DNA of 64,000 bases. Origin: Burkholderia glumae LMG 2196 = ATCC 33617 (GTDB lineage Bacteria > Pseudomonadota > Gammaproteobacteria > Burkholderiales > Burkholderiaceae). Shown here piece after piece: positions 9,145 to 19,915 of the stretch (positions are counted from its first letter, which is position 1; each line of letters starts with the position of its first letter). Position numbers and translations under genes: made by a program. The DNA is taken from positions 1,054,001 through 1,118,000 of the forward strand of contig NZ_CP009434.1 of NCBI RefSeq assembly GCF_000960995.1, given 5' to 3'. The notes beneath the pieces are model-generated. The model was given only the letters and a program-made list of their open reading frames with translations, ran no database searches and had not been told where the DNA came from.

Positions 9145-9540
9145 GCTGCGGACTCCTTGGGAAGCAAGGCGAGTGGCGCGCCGGCGGGCGGGAGTGCCGG
9201 GCGCGATGTGCGCCACGATTCTACGGGCGCCCTCCGCCGGCGGCAACCGGCAGCGGGTCCCCGGCGCGGCCCGCCTCCGGCTCGCTCGGGCAGCGCCGCA
9301 TGCGGCCGTGGGGCGTGGCGCGCCCGCGGCGGCGGGAACGCGATTTGCGCAGGGGCGGCCGTGCCGGCATCCGCCGCGGCCGGCGCCGGTGGCCGGGCCG
9401 CGGCCCCGGTGTACCATCGGACGGCTCGCGCGGGCTGCCGTGAGGCATGCCGCCGCGGCGCGGCCGTGCGAGCACGCAACAACCAGGGGGCCGCCCGTCG
9501 GCGAGGGCGGCGTGATGCTGACGATCCGGGACGGGAATCG
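9145..9540. other. Divergent intergenic region
   Basis: About 400 bases of extremely GC-rich sequence between the minus-strand PLD gene and the plus-strand DUF445 gene. ORFs across it lack codon character or ribosome sites. Promoters for both genes must be here, but I see no clear hexamer pair or operator. Confidence 0.5.
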
Positions 9541-10830
9541 ATGCGGGACAAGGCAGCGGAATTGCAGGCGAGCAAGCGGCGCGCGCTCGGATTGCTGATC
9601 GGCGTGACGGTCGTGTTCGTCGCCACGCTGTGGTTTCCGGGCGTGGGCTGGGTGGGCGGCGTGAAGGCCGTGGCCGAGGCCGCGATGGTCGGCGCGCTGG
9701 CCGACTGGTTCGCGGTGGCGGCGCTGTTCAGGCGCGTGCCGATTCCGATCGTATCGCGCCATACCGAGATCGTGCCGCGCAACCAGGCACGCATCGCCGA
9801 CAATCTCGCGCAGTTCGTCCATGACCGCTTCCTCGATCCGGCCTCGATCGTCGCGCTGATGCGGCGCCACGACCCGGCCGAGCGCCTCGCGCAGTGGCTC
9901 GTCGAGCCGGCCAACACGGCGCTGCTGGGCGGCTATGTGGGGCGGCTCGCGAGCCTCGCGCTGGACCTGGTCGACGACGCGCGGGTGCGCGGCTTCATCC
10001 GCGACGCGCTGCGCGCCGCGCTCGACCGGCTCGACCTGTCGCGCTCGGCGGGCGCGATCCTCGAGACGCTGACGCGCGACGGGCGCCACCAGCAGCTGCT
10101 CGACGACGGCATCGCGCAGCTGGTGGCGCTGCTGCGCGAGCCCGACAAGCGCGCCGCGATCGCCGCATATATCGTCGATTGGCTGAAGGACCGCTATCCC
10201 AAGATGGAGCGCGTGATGCCGACCGCCTGGATCAGCGAGAGCGGTGCCGAGCTGATCGCGAACATCGTCACGCGCGTGCTGGTGCAGATCGGCGAGGATC
10301 CGGACCATCAATTGCGGCGCAGCTTCGATGCGGCCGCCGAGCGGCTGGTCGAGCGTCTCAAGACGGACCCGCGGTTTCTCGAGAAGGGCGAGGAGCTGAA
10401 GCGCTACCTGCGCGACGGCGAGGCGTTCACCGGCTACGTGGCCGAGCTCTGGGCCCAACTGCGCGACTGGCTCAAGGCAGATCTCGCGCGCCAGGATTCG
10501 CTGCTGCACCGGCAGGCCGCCGCGCTCGGCGGCTGGCTCGGCGAGCGGCTCGCGGCGAGCCCGGCGCTGCGAGCCTCGATGAACGAGCACGTCGAGAAGG
10601 CCGCCGCCGAGCTGGCGCCCGAGTTCGCCGCCTTCCTCACGCGCCATATCGGCGACACGGTCCGCAACTGGGACCCGGCGGAGATGTCGCGTCAGGTCGA
10701 GCTCAACATCGGCCGCGACCTGCAGAGCATTCGCATCAACGGCACGGTGGTGGGCGGCCTGATCGGGCTCGCGCTGTATCTGGTGACCTGCGCGGCGCGC
10801 TGGGCCGGCGCCTGGGTGCCGCCGCACTGA
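9541..10830 (+). CDS. DUF445 family inner-membrane protein
   Basis: Protein of 429 residues in the DUF445 (YjiN-like) family. There is a membrane segment near the N-terminus (about 16-35) and another at the C-terminus (about 405-422), with a long alpha-helical soluble part between. The N-terminal block GALADWFAVAALFRR..P.P is the family signature, and the C-terminal N-G-T-x-V-G-G-L-I-G repeat precedes the last helix. The molecular role is unknown; the two-end membrane anchoring suggests an envelope scaffold. The gene lies 125 bp before the antiporter on the same strand. Confidence 0.88.
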   Translation: MRDKAAELQASKRRALGLLIGVTVVFVATLWFPGVGWVGGVKAVAEAAMVGALADWFAVAALFRRVPIPIVSRHTEIVPRNQARIADNLAQFVHDRFLDPASIVALMRRHDPAERLAQWLVEPANTALLGGYVGRLASLALDLVDDARVRGFIRDALRAALDRLDLSRSAGAILETLTRDGRHQQLLDDGIAQLVALLREPDKRAAIAAYIVDWLKDRYPKMERVMPTAWISESGAELIANIVTRVLVQIGEDPDHQLRRSFDAAAERLVERLKTDPRFLEKGEELKRYLRDGEAFTGYVAELWAQLRDWLKADLARQDSLLHRQAAALGGWLGERLAASPALRASMNEHVEKAAAELAPEFAAFLTRHIGDTVRNWDPAEMSRQVELNIGRDLQSIRINGTVVGGLIGLALYLVTCAARWAGAWVPPH

Positions 10831-10955
10831 GCCCGGCGCAGGCCGCCTGCATGCCGGGTGCGCCCCGCCCCGCCGGCGCTTATCACCGTGGCGCGACGCG
10901 TTGTGGTGTAATCGCGCGGCCGCAAGCCGCCATTCATCCGCGTGAGGGAGTGCCC

Positions 10956-12539
10956 GTGTCCGCCGTGTCCGTCTTCAAACTGGTCCTGCTGTCGTTTGCC
11001 GCGATCGTCGTGCTCGAGCTCGTCGCCAAGAAGCTGCGGCTGCCGCCGGCCGCCGCGCTGCTGGTGGGCGGCGCGGGCATCGCGTTCGTGCCGGGCCTGC
11101 CGCCCGTCAATCTCGATCCCGATCTGGTGCTGATCGTGTTCCTGCCGCCGCTGCTGGTGGACGGCGCGTATTTCTCGGTCTGGGAGGAGTTCAAGCGCAA
11201 CCTGGGCGGCATCATGCTGCTGGCGATCGGCGCGGTGGTGTTCACCACGCTCGCGGTGGGCGTGGCCGTGCATTGGGCCGTGCCGGCGCTGCCGTGGGCG
11301 GCCTGCTTCACGCTCGGCGCGATCGTCTCGCCGCCCGATGCGGTGGCCGCCAAGGCCGTGCTCGAACGGGTCGCGCTGCCGCGCCGGCTGATGGTGCTGC
11401 TCGAAGGCGAGAGCCTGCTCAACGACGCGGCCGGCCTGGTGCTGTTCCGCTTCGCGGTGGCCGCCGCGCTGACCGGCGCGTTCAGCTTCGAGGGCGCGGT
11501 GGTGCGCTTCGCGGAGCTCGCGCTGGGCGGCGTGGCGGTGGGCTTCATCATCGGCTGGCTGCTGATCCGGTTCATTCGGTTGTTGTCCGACGAATACCTG
11601 ATCGTCACGACCGCCGTGCTCGGCGGCTGGGTCAGCTACATCGCCGGCGAGACGCTGGAGGTGTCGGGCTTGATCTCGGCCGTCACGATGGGCATGATGC
11701 TCGGCTGGCATCAGCACGAGGTCTTCAGCGCCACGGTGCGGGTCCGCTCCACGGCGTTCTGGCAGATCATGGTGTTCCTGCTGGAGGCGCTGGTGTTCGT
11801 GCTGATCGGGCTGTCGCTGCGCGGCGTGATGCTGCGCCTGGGCGGCTTCGGCGCGGTGTTCGCCACCATGACGCCGGCCCTGCTCGCGGTGCTGGCCGCC
11901 GTGATCGGCTCGCGCTTCGTCTGGGTGTTCGCGGTCGAGGCGCTGAAGCTGCCGCGCCGCTGGCTCGGCCACGCGCAGCCGCGCGCCGACTGGCGCGCGG
12001 CCACCGTGATGAGCTGGGCCGGCATGCGTGGGGTGGTGACGCTGGCCATCGCGCTGTCGCTGCCCGAGGCGATGCCGGGCCGCGACATGATCCTGGTGGC
12101 CGCGTTCGCGGTGATCCTGGTCACGGTGCTGCTGCAGGGGACCACCATCGGCCCGCTGATCCGGCTGGTCGCGCCGCGCGATGCCCATGGGCCGGACGCG
12201 CGCCACCTGAGCGGGCCGCAGGCCTGGGCCCGGCTCGCGCGCGCGCAGCTCGCGGCGATCGAGCCGCTGGTGCGCGACGCCGCCGGCAAGGTCGTGCATC
12301 CGCGCCTGCTCGAGCAGTACACCTACCGCGCGGCGATGGCCGAGCGCTTCGAGCACGCCGCCGCGTTCCCGGCGCAGGACGTCCACGCGCACTACGACGT
12401 GGTGCTCGCGGCGGTCTCGGCCGGGCGTGCCGAGATGCTGAAGATGCACCGCGGCGGGCTGATCCACGACGAGATCCTGCATGAGCTGGAACACGACCTC
12501 GACCTGCAGGAAGTCACGGCGCGCCACGCCATGGAATGA
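10956..12539 (+). CDS. CPA1-type Na+/H+ antiporter
   Basis: Protein of 527 residues with about 12 membrane helices in the first 400. It has the CPA1 hallmarks FLPPLLVDGA (amiloride-site-like), a SPPDAVAA unwound helix and LLEGESLLNDA with the exchanger Asn-Asp pair. The cytoplasmic tail (about 405-527) is helical and rich in His/Glu. The start is a GTG at 10956 preceded by GAGGGAG at five bases. It exchanges Na+ (or K+) for protons to control pH and salt, and the ion cannot be settled from sequence. Confidence 0.93.
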   Translation: MSAVSVFKLVLLSFAAIVVLELVAKKLRLPPAAALLVGGAGIAFVPGLPPVNLDPDLVLIVFLPPLLVDGAYFSVWEEFKRNLGGIMLLAIGAVVFTTLAVGVAVHWAVPALPWAACFTLGAIVSPPDAVAAKAVLERVALPRRLMVLLEGESLLNDAAGLVLFRFAVAAALTGAFSFEGAVVRFAELALGGVAVGFIIGWLLIRFIRLLSDEYLIVTTAVLGGWVSYIAGETLEVSGLISAVTMGMMLGWHQHEVFSATVRVRSTAFWQIMVFLLEALVFVLIGLSLRGVMLRLGGFGAVFATMTPALLAVLAAVIGSRFVWVFAVEALKLPRRWLGHAQPRADWRAATVMSWAGMRGVVTLAIALSLPEAMPGRDMILVAAFAVILVTVLLQGTTIGPLIRLVAPRDAHGPDARHLSGPQAWARLARAQLAAIEPLVRDAAGKVVHPRLLEQYTYRAAMAERFEHAAAFPAQDVHAHYDVVLAAVSAGRAEMLKMHRGGLIHDEILHELEHDLDLQEVTARHAME

Positions 12540-12779
12540 GCGGCGCGGCGGCGCCGGTTGCGCCGCCTGCAGCGCGCGCCCCGATCTCCTACAATCGAAC
12601 CCATCGCCCGCCGCGCCGCGCGCCTCTGGCCTCGCTTCCCCACGTTCGGCCGCGCGCAACGGCATGCTTTTGCATTGGCCAATCTGCAGGTAACGAGCCG
12701 CCCGCGTCGTAGGCCGACGCGGGTGTCTGCCACGCCGTGCGCCGGAAGCCGGCACGCGGCATTCACCGAGAGCGTCCCC

Positions 12780-14420
<1,641 letters not shown>

Positions 14421-14471
14421 ACGGCCGCCGCGCCCTTGTTCCCCACCGTCTTTACCGCACGGAGGCATCCC

Positions 14472-15908
14472 ATGCTGAAGGAATCCTATCCGTACTACCT
14501 CGCCAACGAGGCCGTGTACGCCAACACCGATCTCGAGGTGACCGACAAGTACAGCGGCAAGGTGGCCACGCGCGTCGCGCTGGCCGACGCGAAGGCGATC
14601 GACGCCGCGATCGCGGCCGCCGTCGAGGCGTGCAGGCCGCTGCGCGACTGGCCCGCGTTCCGCCGCCAGGCCGTGCTCGACCATTGCGTCGCGCGCTTTC
14701 GCGAGCGCTTCGACGAGCTGGCCGACGCGCTCTGCGTCGAGGCCGGCAAGCCGATCAACGATGCCAAGGGCGAGGTCACGCGCCTGATCGACACCTTCCG
14801 GGTGGCCGCCGAGGAATCGGTGCGCATCGGCGGCGAGCTCGTGAACCTCGAGATCTCGAAGCGCGCGCAGGGCTATTCGGGCTACACGAAACGCGTGCCG
14901 ATCGGGCCCTGCTCGTTCATCTCGCCGTTCAACTTCCCGCTGAATCTCACGGCACACAAGGTCGCGCCGGCCCTCGCGGTGGGCTGCCCGTTCGTGCTCA
15001 AGCCGGCCAGCCGCACGCCGATCGGCGCGCTGATCATCGGCGAGGTGCTGGCCGAGACCGACCTGCCGAAGGGCGCGTTCTCGGTGCTGCCCGCGCACCG
15101 CGACGGCGCGGACCTGTTTACCACCGACGCGCGTTTCAAGCTGCTGTCGTTCACGGGCTCGCCGGCGGTGGGCTGGGACCTGAAGCAGAAGGCCGGCAAG
15201 AAGAAAGTGGTGCTCGAGCTGGGCGGCAACGCGGCCGCGATCGTCGACGCGGACCAGCGCGAGCGGCTCGACTACGTGGTGGAGCGGCTGATCTTCGGCG
15301 CGTTCTACCAGTCCGGCCAGAGCTGCATCGGCGTGCAGCGCATCCTGGCCCACGCCAGCCTTTACGACGCGCTGCGCGAGAAGCTGATCGCGAGGACGCG
15401 CGCGCTCAGGATGGGCGACCCGAAGGACCCGCAGACCTTCGTCGGGCCGATGATCTCCGAGTCCGAGGCGAAGCGGCTGGCGGGCTGGATGGAGCAGGCG
15501 GTCGGCGCCGGCGCGAAGATCGTGGCGGGCGGCAGGGTGGACGGCGTGATGTTCGAGGCGACGCTGCTCGAGCACGTCGGCCGCGAGCAGGACCTCTACC
15601 GCAAGGAGGCGTTCGGGCCGGTCGCGCTGCTCGAGCCGTTCGAGCACTTCGACGAGGCGCTCGCGCGCGTCAACGACAGCGACTTCGGCCTGCAGGCCGG
15701 CGTGTTCACCGATTCGCTCGCGCACGCGCATCGCGCCTGGGACGAGCTCGAGGTGGGCGGCGTGGTGATCAACGACGTGCCCTCGTTTCGCGTCGACAAC
15801 ATGCCCTACGGCGGCGTCAAGGATTCGGGCCTCGGCCGCGAGGGCGTGCGCTATGCGATGGAGGACATGACCGAGCCGCGCCTGATGGTGATCCGCAAGC
15901 CGTCCTGA
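14472..15908 (+). CDS. NAD(P)-dependent aldehyde dehydrogenase
   Basis: Protein of 478 residues in the ALDH superfamily. It has the SPFNFPLN segment, KPASRTP cofactor loop, FTGS Rossmann turn, general-base Glu in LELGGNA, and catalytic Cys in YQSGQSCIGVQR. The C-terminal PYGGVKDSGLGREG is canonical. The sequence is nearest to the glyceraldehyde-3-phosphate / lactaldehyde / phosphonoacetaldehyde branch by general feel, but the substrate is uncertain. GGAGG lies six bases before the ATG. Pairing with the ThDP enzyme suggests one handles the aldehyde or alpha-keto acid product of the other. Confidence 0.9.
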   Translation: MLKESYPYYLANEAVYANTDLEVTDKYSGKVATRVALADAKAIDAAIAAAVEACRPLRDWPAFRRQAVLDHCVARFRERFDELADALCVEAGKPINDAKGEVTRLIDTFRVAAEESVRIGGELVNLEISKRAQGYSGYTKRVPIGPCSFISPFNFPLNLTAHKVAPALAVGCPFVLKPASRTPIGALIIGEVLAETDLPKGAFSVLPAHRDGADLFTTDARFKLLSFTGSPAVGWDLKQKAGKKKVVLELGGNAAAIVDADQRERLDYVVERLIFGAFYQSGQSCIGVQRILAHASLYDALREKLIARTRALRMGDPKDPQTFVGPMISESEAKRLAGWMEQAVGAGAKIVAGGRVDGVMFEATLLEHVGREQDLYRKEAFGPVALLEPFEHFDEALARVNDSDFGLQAGVFTDSLAHAHRAWDELEVGGVVINDVPSFRVDNMPYGGVKDSGLGREGVRYAMEDMTEPRLMVIRKPS

Positions 15909-16367
15909 TCCCGCCCCGGGCGGCCCGCAGCCAGCCGGCGGCGCCTCGGCGCGGGCCGCACGCCCTGGCCGGCCGGCGTTGCCCGCTTGGCGGGCATTCC
16001 CGCCGCCTCCCCCCCGGTCTCGCCGCTGCCGCCCGAGGCCCGCGGGTTCGCCCGGCTCGCGCCGCGCCGGTGCCGCCCGGCGCCGGCGCCTTCCCCGCCT
16101 TTGCCGCTTCCGTCAAGTCCCGCGTGCCGTGAACCTTCCCCTGTCGCGGTAATCCCACCGTTTGCGGCCCGATTCCGTCATTGTTGTATGGCTGGAAGGA
16201 AAATCATTTAAAATCATCGGCTTATATTTACTTAAAAGAATCAATGCCGTGCAAAACCGGCGATTCGTAACCGGGGATGCGCTAGCAAGGACGTCGGCGG
16301 TGCGGGTGCCCGCGCCCGGCGAACCCGCCGTCTGCCGCGGCCGCAAGGCGATGGCATTCGCGATGCG
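15909..16367. other. Intergenic region with AT-rich wsp promoter segment
   Basis: About 460 bases. The left two thirds is GC-rich and featureless. Between 16180 and 16260 the composition turns AT-rich, unlike anything around it, with an 8-bp direct repeat AAAATCAT at 16201 and 16211 (10-bp period) and a TTATATTTACTTAAAAG stretch. This is the likely promoter and regulator-binding region of the wsp operon. Confidence 0.6.
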
Positions 16368-17465
16368 ATGAATGGAATGACTCACACGAACTACGCATCG
16401 GATTCTTACGAATCCGGCATCTCTGTGCTGCTCGTCGACGACCAGGCCTTCGTCGGCGAGGTGATCCGCCGGCTGCTGGCCGCCGAGACCGACATCGCGC
16501 TGCATGTCTGCGGCGATGCCGGCAGCGCGCTCGAACTGGGCCGCACGCTGCGCCCCACCGTGATCCTGCAGGATCTGGTGATGCCCGGCGTCGACGGGCT
16601 GGAGCTGGTGCGCGCCTGGCGCGCCGAGGCGGCCACCGCGCAGGTGCCGATCATCGTGCTGTCGATCAACGACGATCCGCTCGCCAAGCGCGAGGCATTC
16701 GTGGCCGGCGCGAACGACTACCTCGTGAAGCTGCCGGACCCGATCGAGATGATCGCGCGGATCCGCTACCACTCGAACTCGTACCACATGCTGCGCCAGC
16801 GCGACGAGGTGCTCGACTTCCTCTCGCACGACATGCGCGCGCCGCAGGCCTCGATCCTCTCGCTGCTGGAGGGCTATCGCGCGACGCACGGCGAGATGCC
16901 GATGCTGCTCGAGCGCATCGAGGTGCATGCGCGGCGCGCGCTCGCGCTGGCCGACGGCTTCATCCAGCTCACGCGCGCGCAGTCGGAGAAGCGGCCGAGC
17001 GAGCTGGTGTGCCTCAACGAGGTGCTGCTCGACGCGGCCGACCAGCTCTGGGAGAAGGCGGCCGCCACCGGCAGCCGCGTGAAGGTGGTGCTTCCGGAGG
17101 CCGAGTGTCTCTGCGTCGGGGACCGGATGATGCTCACGCGCGCGCTGGCGAACCTGATCGACAACGCGCTGAAGTACGCGCCGCCCGCCTCCGAGGTGCG
17201 CGGCCTGATCGCCGACGACGGCGAGCGCTGGCTGATCGGCGTGGAGGACGAGGGCGAGGGGATCGCGCCGGCGCAGCGCGCGAGCGCCACCGAATCGTTC
17301 GTGCGGCTCACGCACGGCCCGGACTCGCAGAAGGGCGGCTTCGGGCTCGGCCTCGCGTTCGTGCGCGCCACCGCCACGAAGCACGGCGGCGCACTGCTGA
17401 TGCGCTACACGCCGCGCGGTTTCATGGCCGGGCTGGGGCTGCCCAAGGCGCGTGCGGCGCGCTGA
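16368..17465 (+). CDS. wspHRR: Receiver-histidine kinase hybrid of the Wsp system (WspHRR-like)
   Basis: Protein of 365 residues: an N-terminal receiver (about 18-135) with acidic DD at 24-25, phospho-acceptor D69 and K121; then a HisKA-like helix with H154 in FLSHDMRAP and an HATPase domain (about 250-358) with NLIDNALKY, DEGEGI and GGFGLGL. No GGDEF output domain is present. In Burkholderia the wsp operon is known to begin with such a hybrid, called WspHRR, in place of the diguanylate cyclase WspR of Pseudomonas. It is probably phosphorylated by WspE and passes phosphate on to an unlinked partner. The start is uncertain (16368 or 16377). Confidence 0.85.
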   Translation: MNGMTHTNYASDSYESGISVLLVDDQAFVGEVIRRLLAAETDIALHVCGDAGSALELGRTLRPTVILQDLVMPGVDGLELVRAWRAEAATAQVPIIVLSINDDPLAKREAFVAGANDYLVKLPDPIEMIARIRYHSNSYHMLRQRDEVLDFLSHDMRAPQASILSLLEGYRATHGEMPMLLERIEVHARRALALADGFIQLTRAQSEKRPSELVCLNEVLLDAADQLWEKAAATGSRVKVVLPEAECLCVGDRMMLTRALANLIDNALKYAPPASEVRGLIADDGERWLIGVEDEGEGIAPAQRASATESFVRLTHGPDSQKGGFGLGLAFVRATATKHGGALLMRYTPRGFMAGLGLPKARAAR

Positions 17466-17625
17466 GCCGGCGCCGGGCGGCCGGGCCGCGCGCCGGCGGC
17501 CGCAGGCGCGCGGTCGGTGCGCGTGGGTGGCGGCAGGTGGTGGCGGGTGGTGGCGGGTGGCCGGTGCGCCGGAATGCGATCCGGTGCCGGACGGGGCGGC
17601 CCGGGCTGTCTCGGCGGCCATAAAG

Positions 17626-17637
17626 AAAGTACACTTT
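17626..17637. promoter_or_regulatory. Palindrome AAAGT-AC-ACTTT upstream of wspA
   Basis: A perfect 5-bp inverted repeat with a 2-bp centre, 63 bp before wspA in the 234-bp gap after wspHRR. It sits in an AT-rich island within very GC-rich sequence, so a promoter or regulator site is plausible. No clear hexamer pair is seen. Confidence 0.3.
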
Positions 17638-17699
17638 GCTGGCTCGCGCCCGCCGGTCGGCGGCTCCTGAACGCATCTGCAGACTACCCATATCGAAAC

Positions 17700-19379
17700 A
17701 TGGCCAACGTGTCGCCTCGCGCAAGCGCCGAACGTCGTTCCCAGCCCCCCGTCGGTGCGCGGATCACGCTCGGCAACCGGATCCTGCTCAGCTTCGGCGT
17801 GCTGTTCGTGCTGATGCTGCTGATGGCGGGCCTGTCCTACACCCAGCTGCGCTCGATCGACCAGGAGACGGTCAGCATCCAGCGCGACTCGCTGCCGGGC
17901 GTCTATCTGGCCACCTCGCTGCGTGCGGCCGCCAACGAGTCGTATACGGCGATGCAGCGGGCGATCTTCGTCGATCCCGATTCGGAGGCCTCGCGCCGCG
18001 ATCTCGACCGCATCCCCGGCATGCTGGAGTCGTTCGAGAAGCTCTCGACCGCGTACCAGAACGCCACGTTCCGCGACGAGGACCGCGCCCGCTTCGCCAC
18101 CTTCCGCGCTGTCTACGATCGCTATCTGCCGCTTCTGGCCGACGCCGTGCAGAAGGCGCGCACGGGTGCCCATGCCGACGCGGTGGTGGCCTACGGGCGC
18201 GTCACGCCGGTCTGGGAGGACGTGATCCGCAATGCCAACGTGCTGGTCACCGAGAACCGCACGTTCGCCGACCAGTCGGCGCAGATGATCCGCGAATCGG
18301 TGTACGGCACCGAGGTCACGCTCGCCACCGTGCTGGCCGTGGTGCTGATCTGCTCGGCCGTGCTCGGCTGGCTCCTGTACCGCGCCGTGATGCGGCCGAT
18401 GACCGAGCTGGTCGACGTCCACGACGTGATGCGCACGGGCGACCTGACCCGGCGGCTCGACCTGCGCCGCCACGACGAGTTCAACATGCTCGAGACCGGC
18501 TTCAACCGGATGGCCGACGAGCTGACCACGCTGGTCGCGCAGGCCCAGCAGTCGTCGCTGCAGGTCACCACCTCGGTGGCCGAGATCGCCGCCACCTCGC
18601 GCGAGCAGCAGGCCACCGCCAACGAGACGGCCGCCACCACCACCGAGATCGGCGCGACCTCGCGCGAGATCTTCGCGACTTCGCGCGACTTGCTGCGCAC
18701 CATGAACGAGGTGTCGTCGGTGGCCGAGCAGTCGGCCTCGCTCGCGGGCCTGAGCCAGAGCGGCCTCACGCAGATGGGCGAGACCATGCGCAGCGTGATG
18801 GACGCGGCCGGCTCGGTCAACGCCAAGCTCGCGATCCTCAACGAGAAGGCGCTCAACATCAACCAGGTGGTGGCCACCATCACGAAGGTCGCCGACCAGA
18901 CCAACCTGCTGTCGCTGAACGCGGCGATCGAGGCCGAGAAGGCCGGCGAATACGGCCGCGGCTTCGCGGTGGTCGCCACCGAGATCCGCCGCCTCGCCGA
19001 CCAGACCGCGGTGGCCACCTACGACATCGAGCAGACCGTCAAGGAGATCCAGTCGGCGGTGTCGGCCGGCGTGATGGGCATGGACAAGTTCTCCGAGGAA
19101 GTGCGGCGCGGCATGCTCGACGTGCAGCAGGTGGGCTCGCAGCTCTCGCAGATCATCCACGAAGTGCAGACGCTCGCGCCGCGCTTCCAGCTCGTCAACG
19201 AGGGCATGCAGACCCAGGCGAGCGGCGCCGAGCAGATCACCCAGGCGCTCTCGCAGCTGTCCGAGGCGGCCCAGCAGACGGCCGAATCGCTGCGCCAGTC
19301 GTCGCAGGCGATCGACGACCTGACGCTGGTGGCCAACGCGCTGCGCACCAGCGTGTCGCGCTTCAAGGTCGAGGCGTGA
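17700..19379 (+). CDS. wspA: Methyl-accepting chemotaxis protein of the Wsp surface-sensing system
   Basis: Protein of 559 residues: TM1 (about 30-48), a four-helix-bundle periplasmic domain (about 50-205), TM2 (about 208-228), HAMP (229-283), then a long coiled-coil signalling domain with the hairpin tip ITKVADQTNLLSLNAAIEAE. In the Wsp system this receptor senses surface contact or envelope stress and activates the kinase WspE. The final GTGA overlaps the wspB start. The ATG at 17700 follows an upstream gap of 234 bp, so wspA may have its own promoter in addition to read-through. Confidence 0.95.
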   Translation: MANVSPRASAERRSQPPVGARITLGNRILLSFGVLFVLMLLMAGLSYTQLRSIDQETVSIQRDSLPGVYLATSLRAAANESYTAMQRAIFVDPDSEASRRDLDRIPGMLESFEKLSTAYQNATFRDEDRARFATFRAVYDRYLPLLADAVQKARTGAHADAVVAYGRVTPVWEDVIRNANVLVTENRTFADQSAQMIRESVYGTEVTLATVLAVVLICSAVLGWLLYRAVMRPMTELVDVHDVMRTGDLTRRLDLRRHDEFNMLETGFNRMADELTTLVAQAQQSSLQVTTSVAEIAATSREQQATANETAATTTEIGATSREIFATSRDLLRTMNEVSSVAEQSASLAGLSQSGLTQMGETMRSVMDAAGSVNAKLAILNEKALNINQVVATITKVADQTNLLSLNAAIEAEKAGEYGRGFAVVATEIRRLADQTAVATYDIEQTVKEIQSAVSAGVMGMDKFSEEVRRGMLDVQQVGSQLSQIIHEVQTLAPRFQLVNEGMQTQASGAEQITQALSQLSEAAQQTAESLRQSSQAIDDLTLVANALRTSVSRFKVEA

Positions 19380-19915
19380 GCACCGAGGCCCGCCGCGCCA
19401 TGCTGTTCCTGCTGTTCGAGCTCGACGGCGTGCGCTACGCGCTCGACGTGGCCGACGTCGCCGAGGTGCTGCCGCTCGCCGGGACCAAGCCGATCCCGGG
19501 CGCACCCGACTGGGTGGCGGGCATCCTGATCCATCGCGGCGAGCCGGTGCTGGTGCTCGACGTGACGCGGCTCGCGCTGGGCCGTGCCTCGGCGCGCATC
19601 CGCTCGACCCGGCTCGTGATCGTGCGGGTGCGCCTGCCGCTGGCCACCGACGCCGAGCCCGCGCAGGCCGACGACGAGCGCCGGCTCGGCCTGATCGTCG
19701 AGCACGGCACGCAGACGGCGCGCTTCGAGCGCGCGGCGTTCCGCGACGGCGGCATCGATACGCCGCACGCGCGCTGGCTCGGGCCGGTGGCGCACGACGC
19801 GCATGGCGTGGTGCAGTGGGTGACGGTGCGCCATCTGCTCGGCCCCGAGGCGCGCGCGCTGCTGTTCGCGGCCGCGCGCCAGGCGCGGCCGGAGCCGGCC
19901 GGAGGCCAGGCATGA
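19376..19915 (+). CDS. wspB: CheW-like adaptor WspB
   Basis: Protein of 179 residues with a single CheW fold. The family pattern FELDGVRYALDVADVAEVLPL and GILIHRGEPVLVLDV is clear near the N-terminus. It couples receptor WspA to kinase WspE. The start is taken as the GTG at 19376, overlapping wspA by four bases; a later in-frame ATG at 19400 would also keep the whole domain. The stop overlaps the wspC ATG. Confidence 0.92.
   Translation: MSTEARRAMLFLLFELDGVRYALDVADVAEVLPLAGTKPIPGAPDWVAGILIHRGEPVLVLDVTRLALGRASARIRSTRLVIVRVRLPLATDAEPAQADDERRLGLIVEHGTQTARFERAAFRDGGIDTPHARWLGPVAHDAHGVVQWVTVRHLLGPEARALLFAAARQARPEPAGGQA

Noticed and set aside
17517..17580. GGTGG-rich repeats before wspA
   Set aside because: Imperfect low-complexity GC sequence with no regular unit length or clear role.
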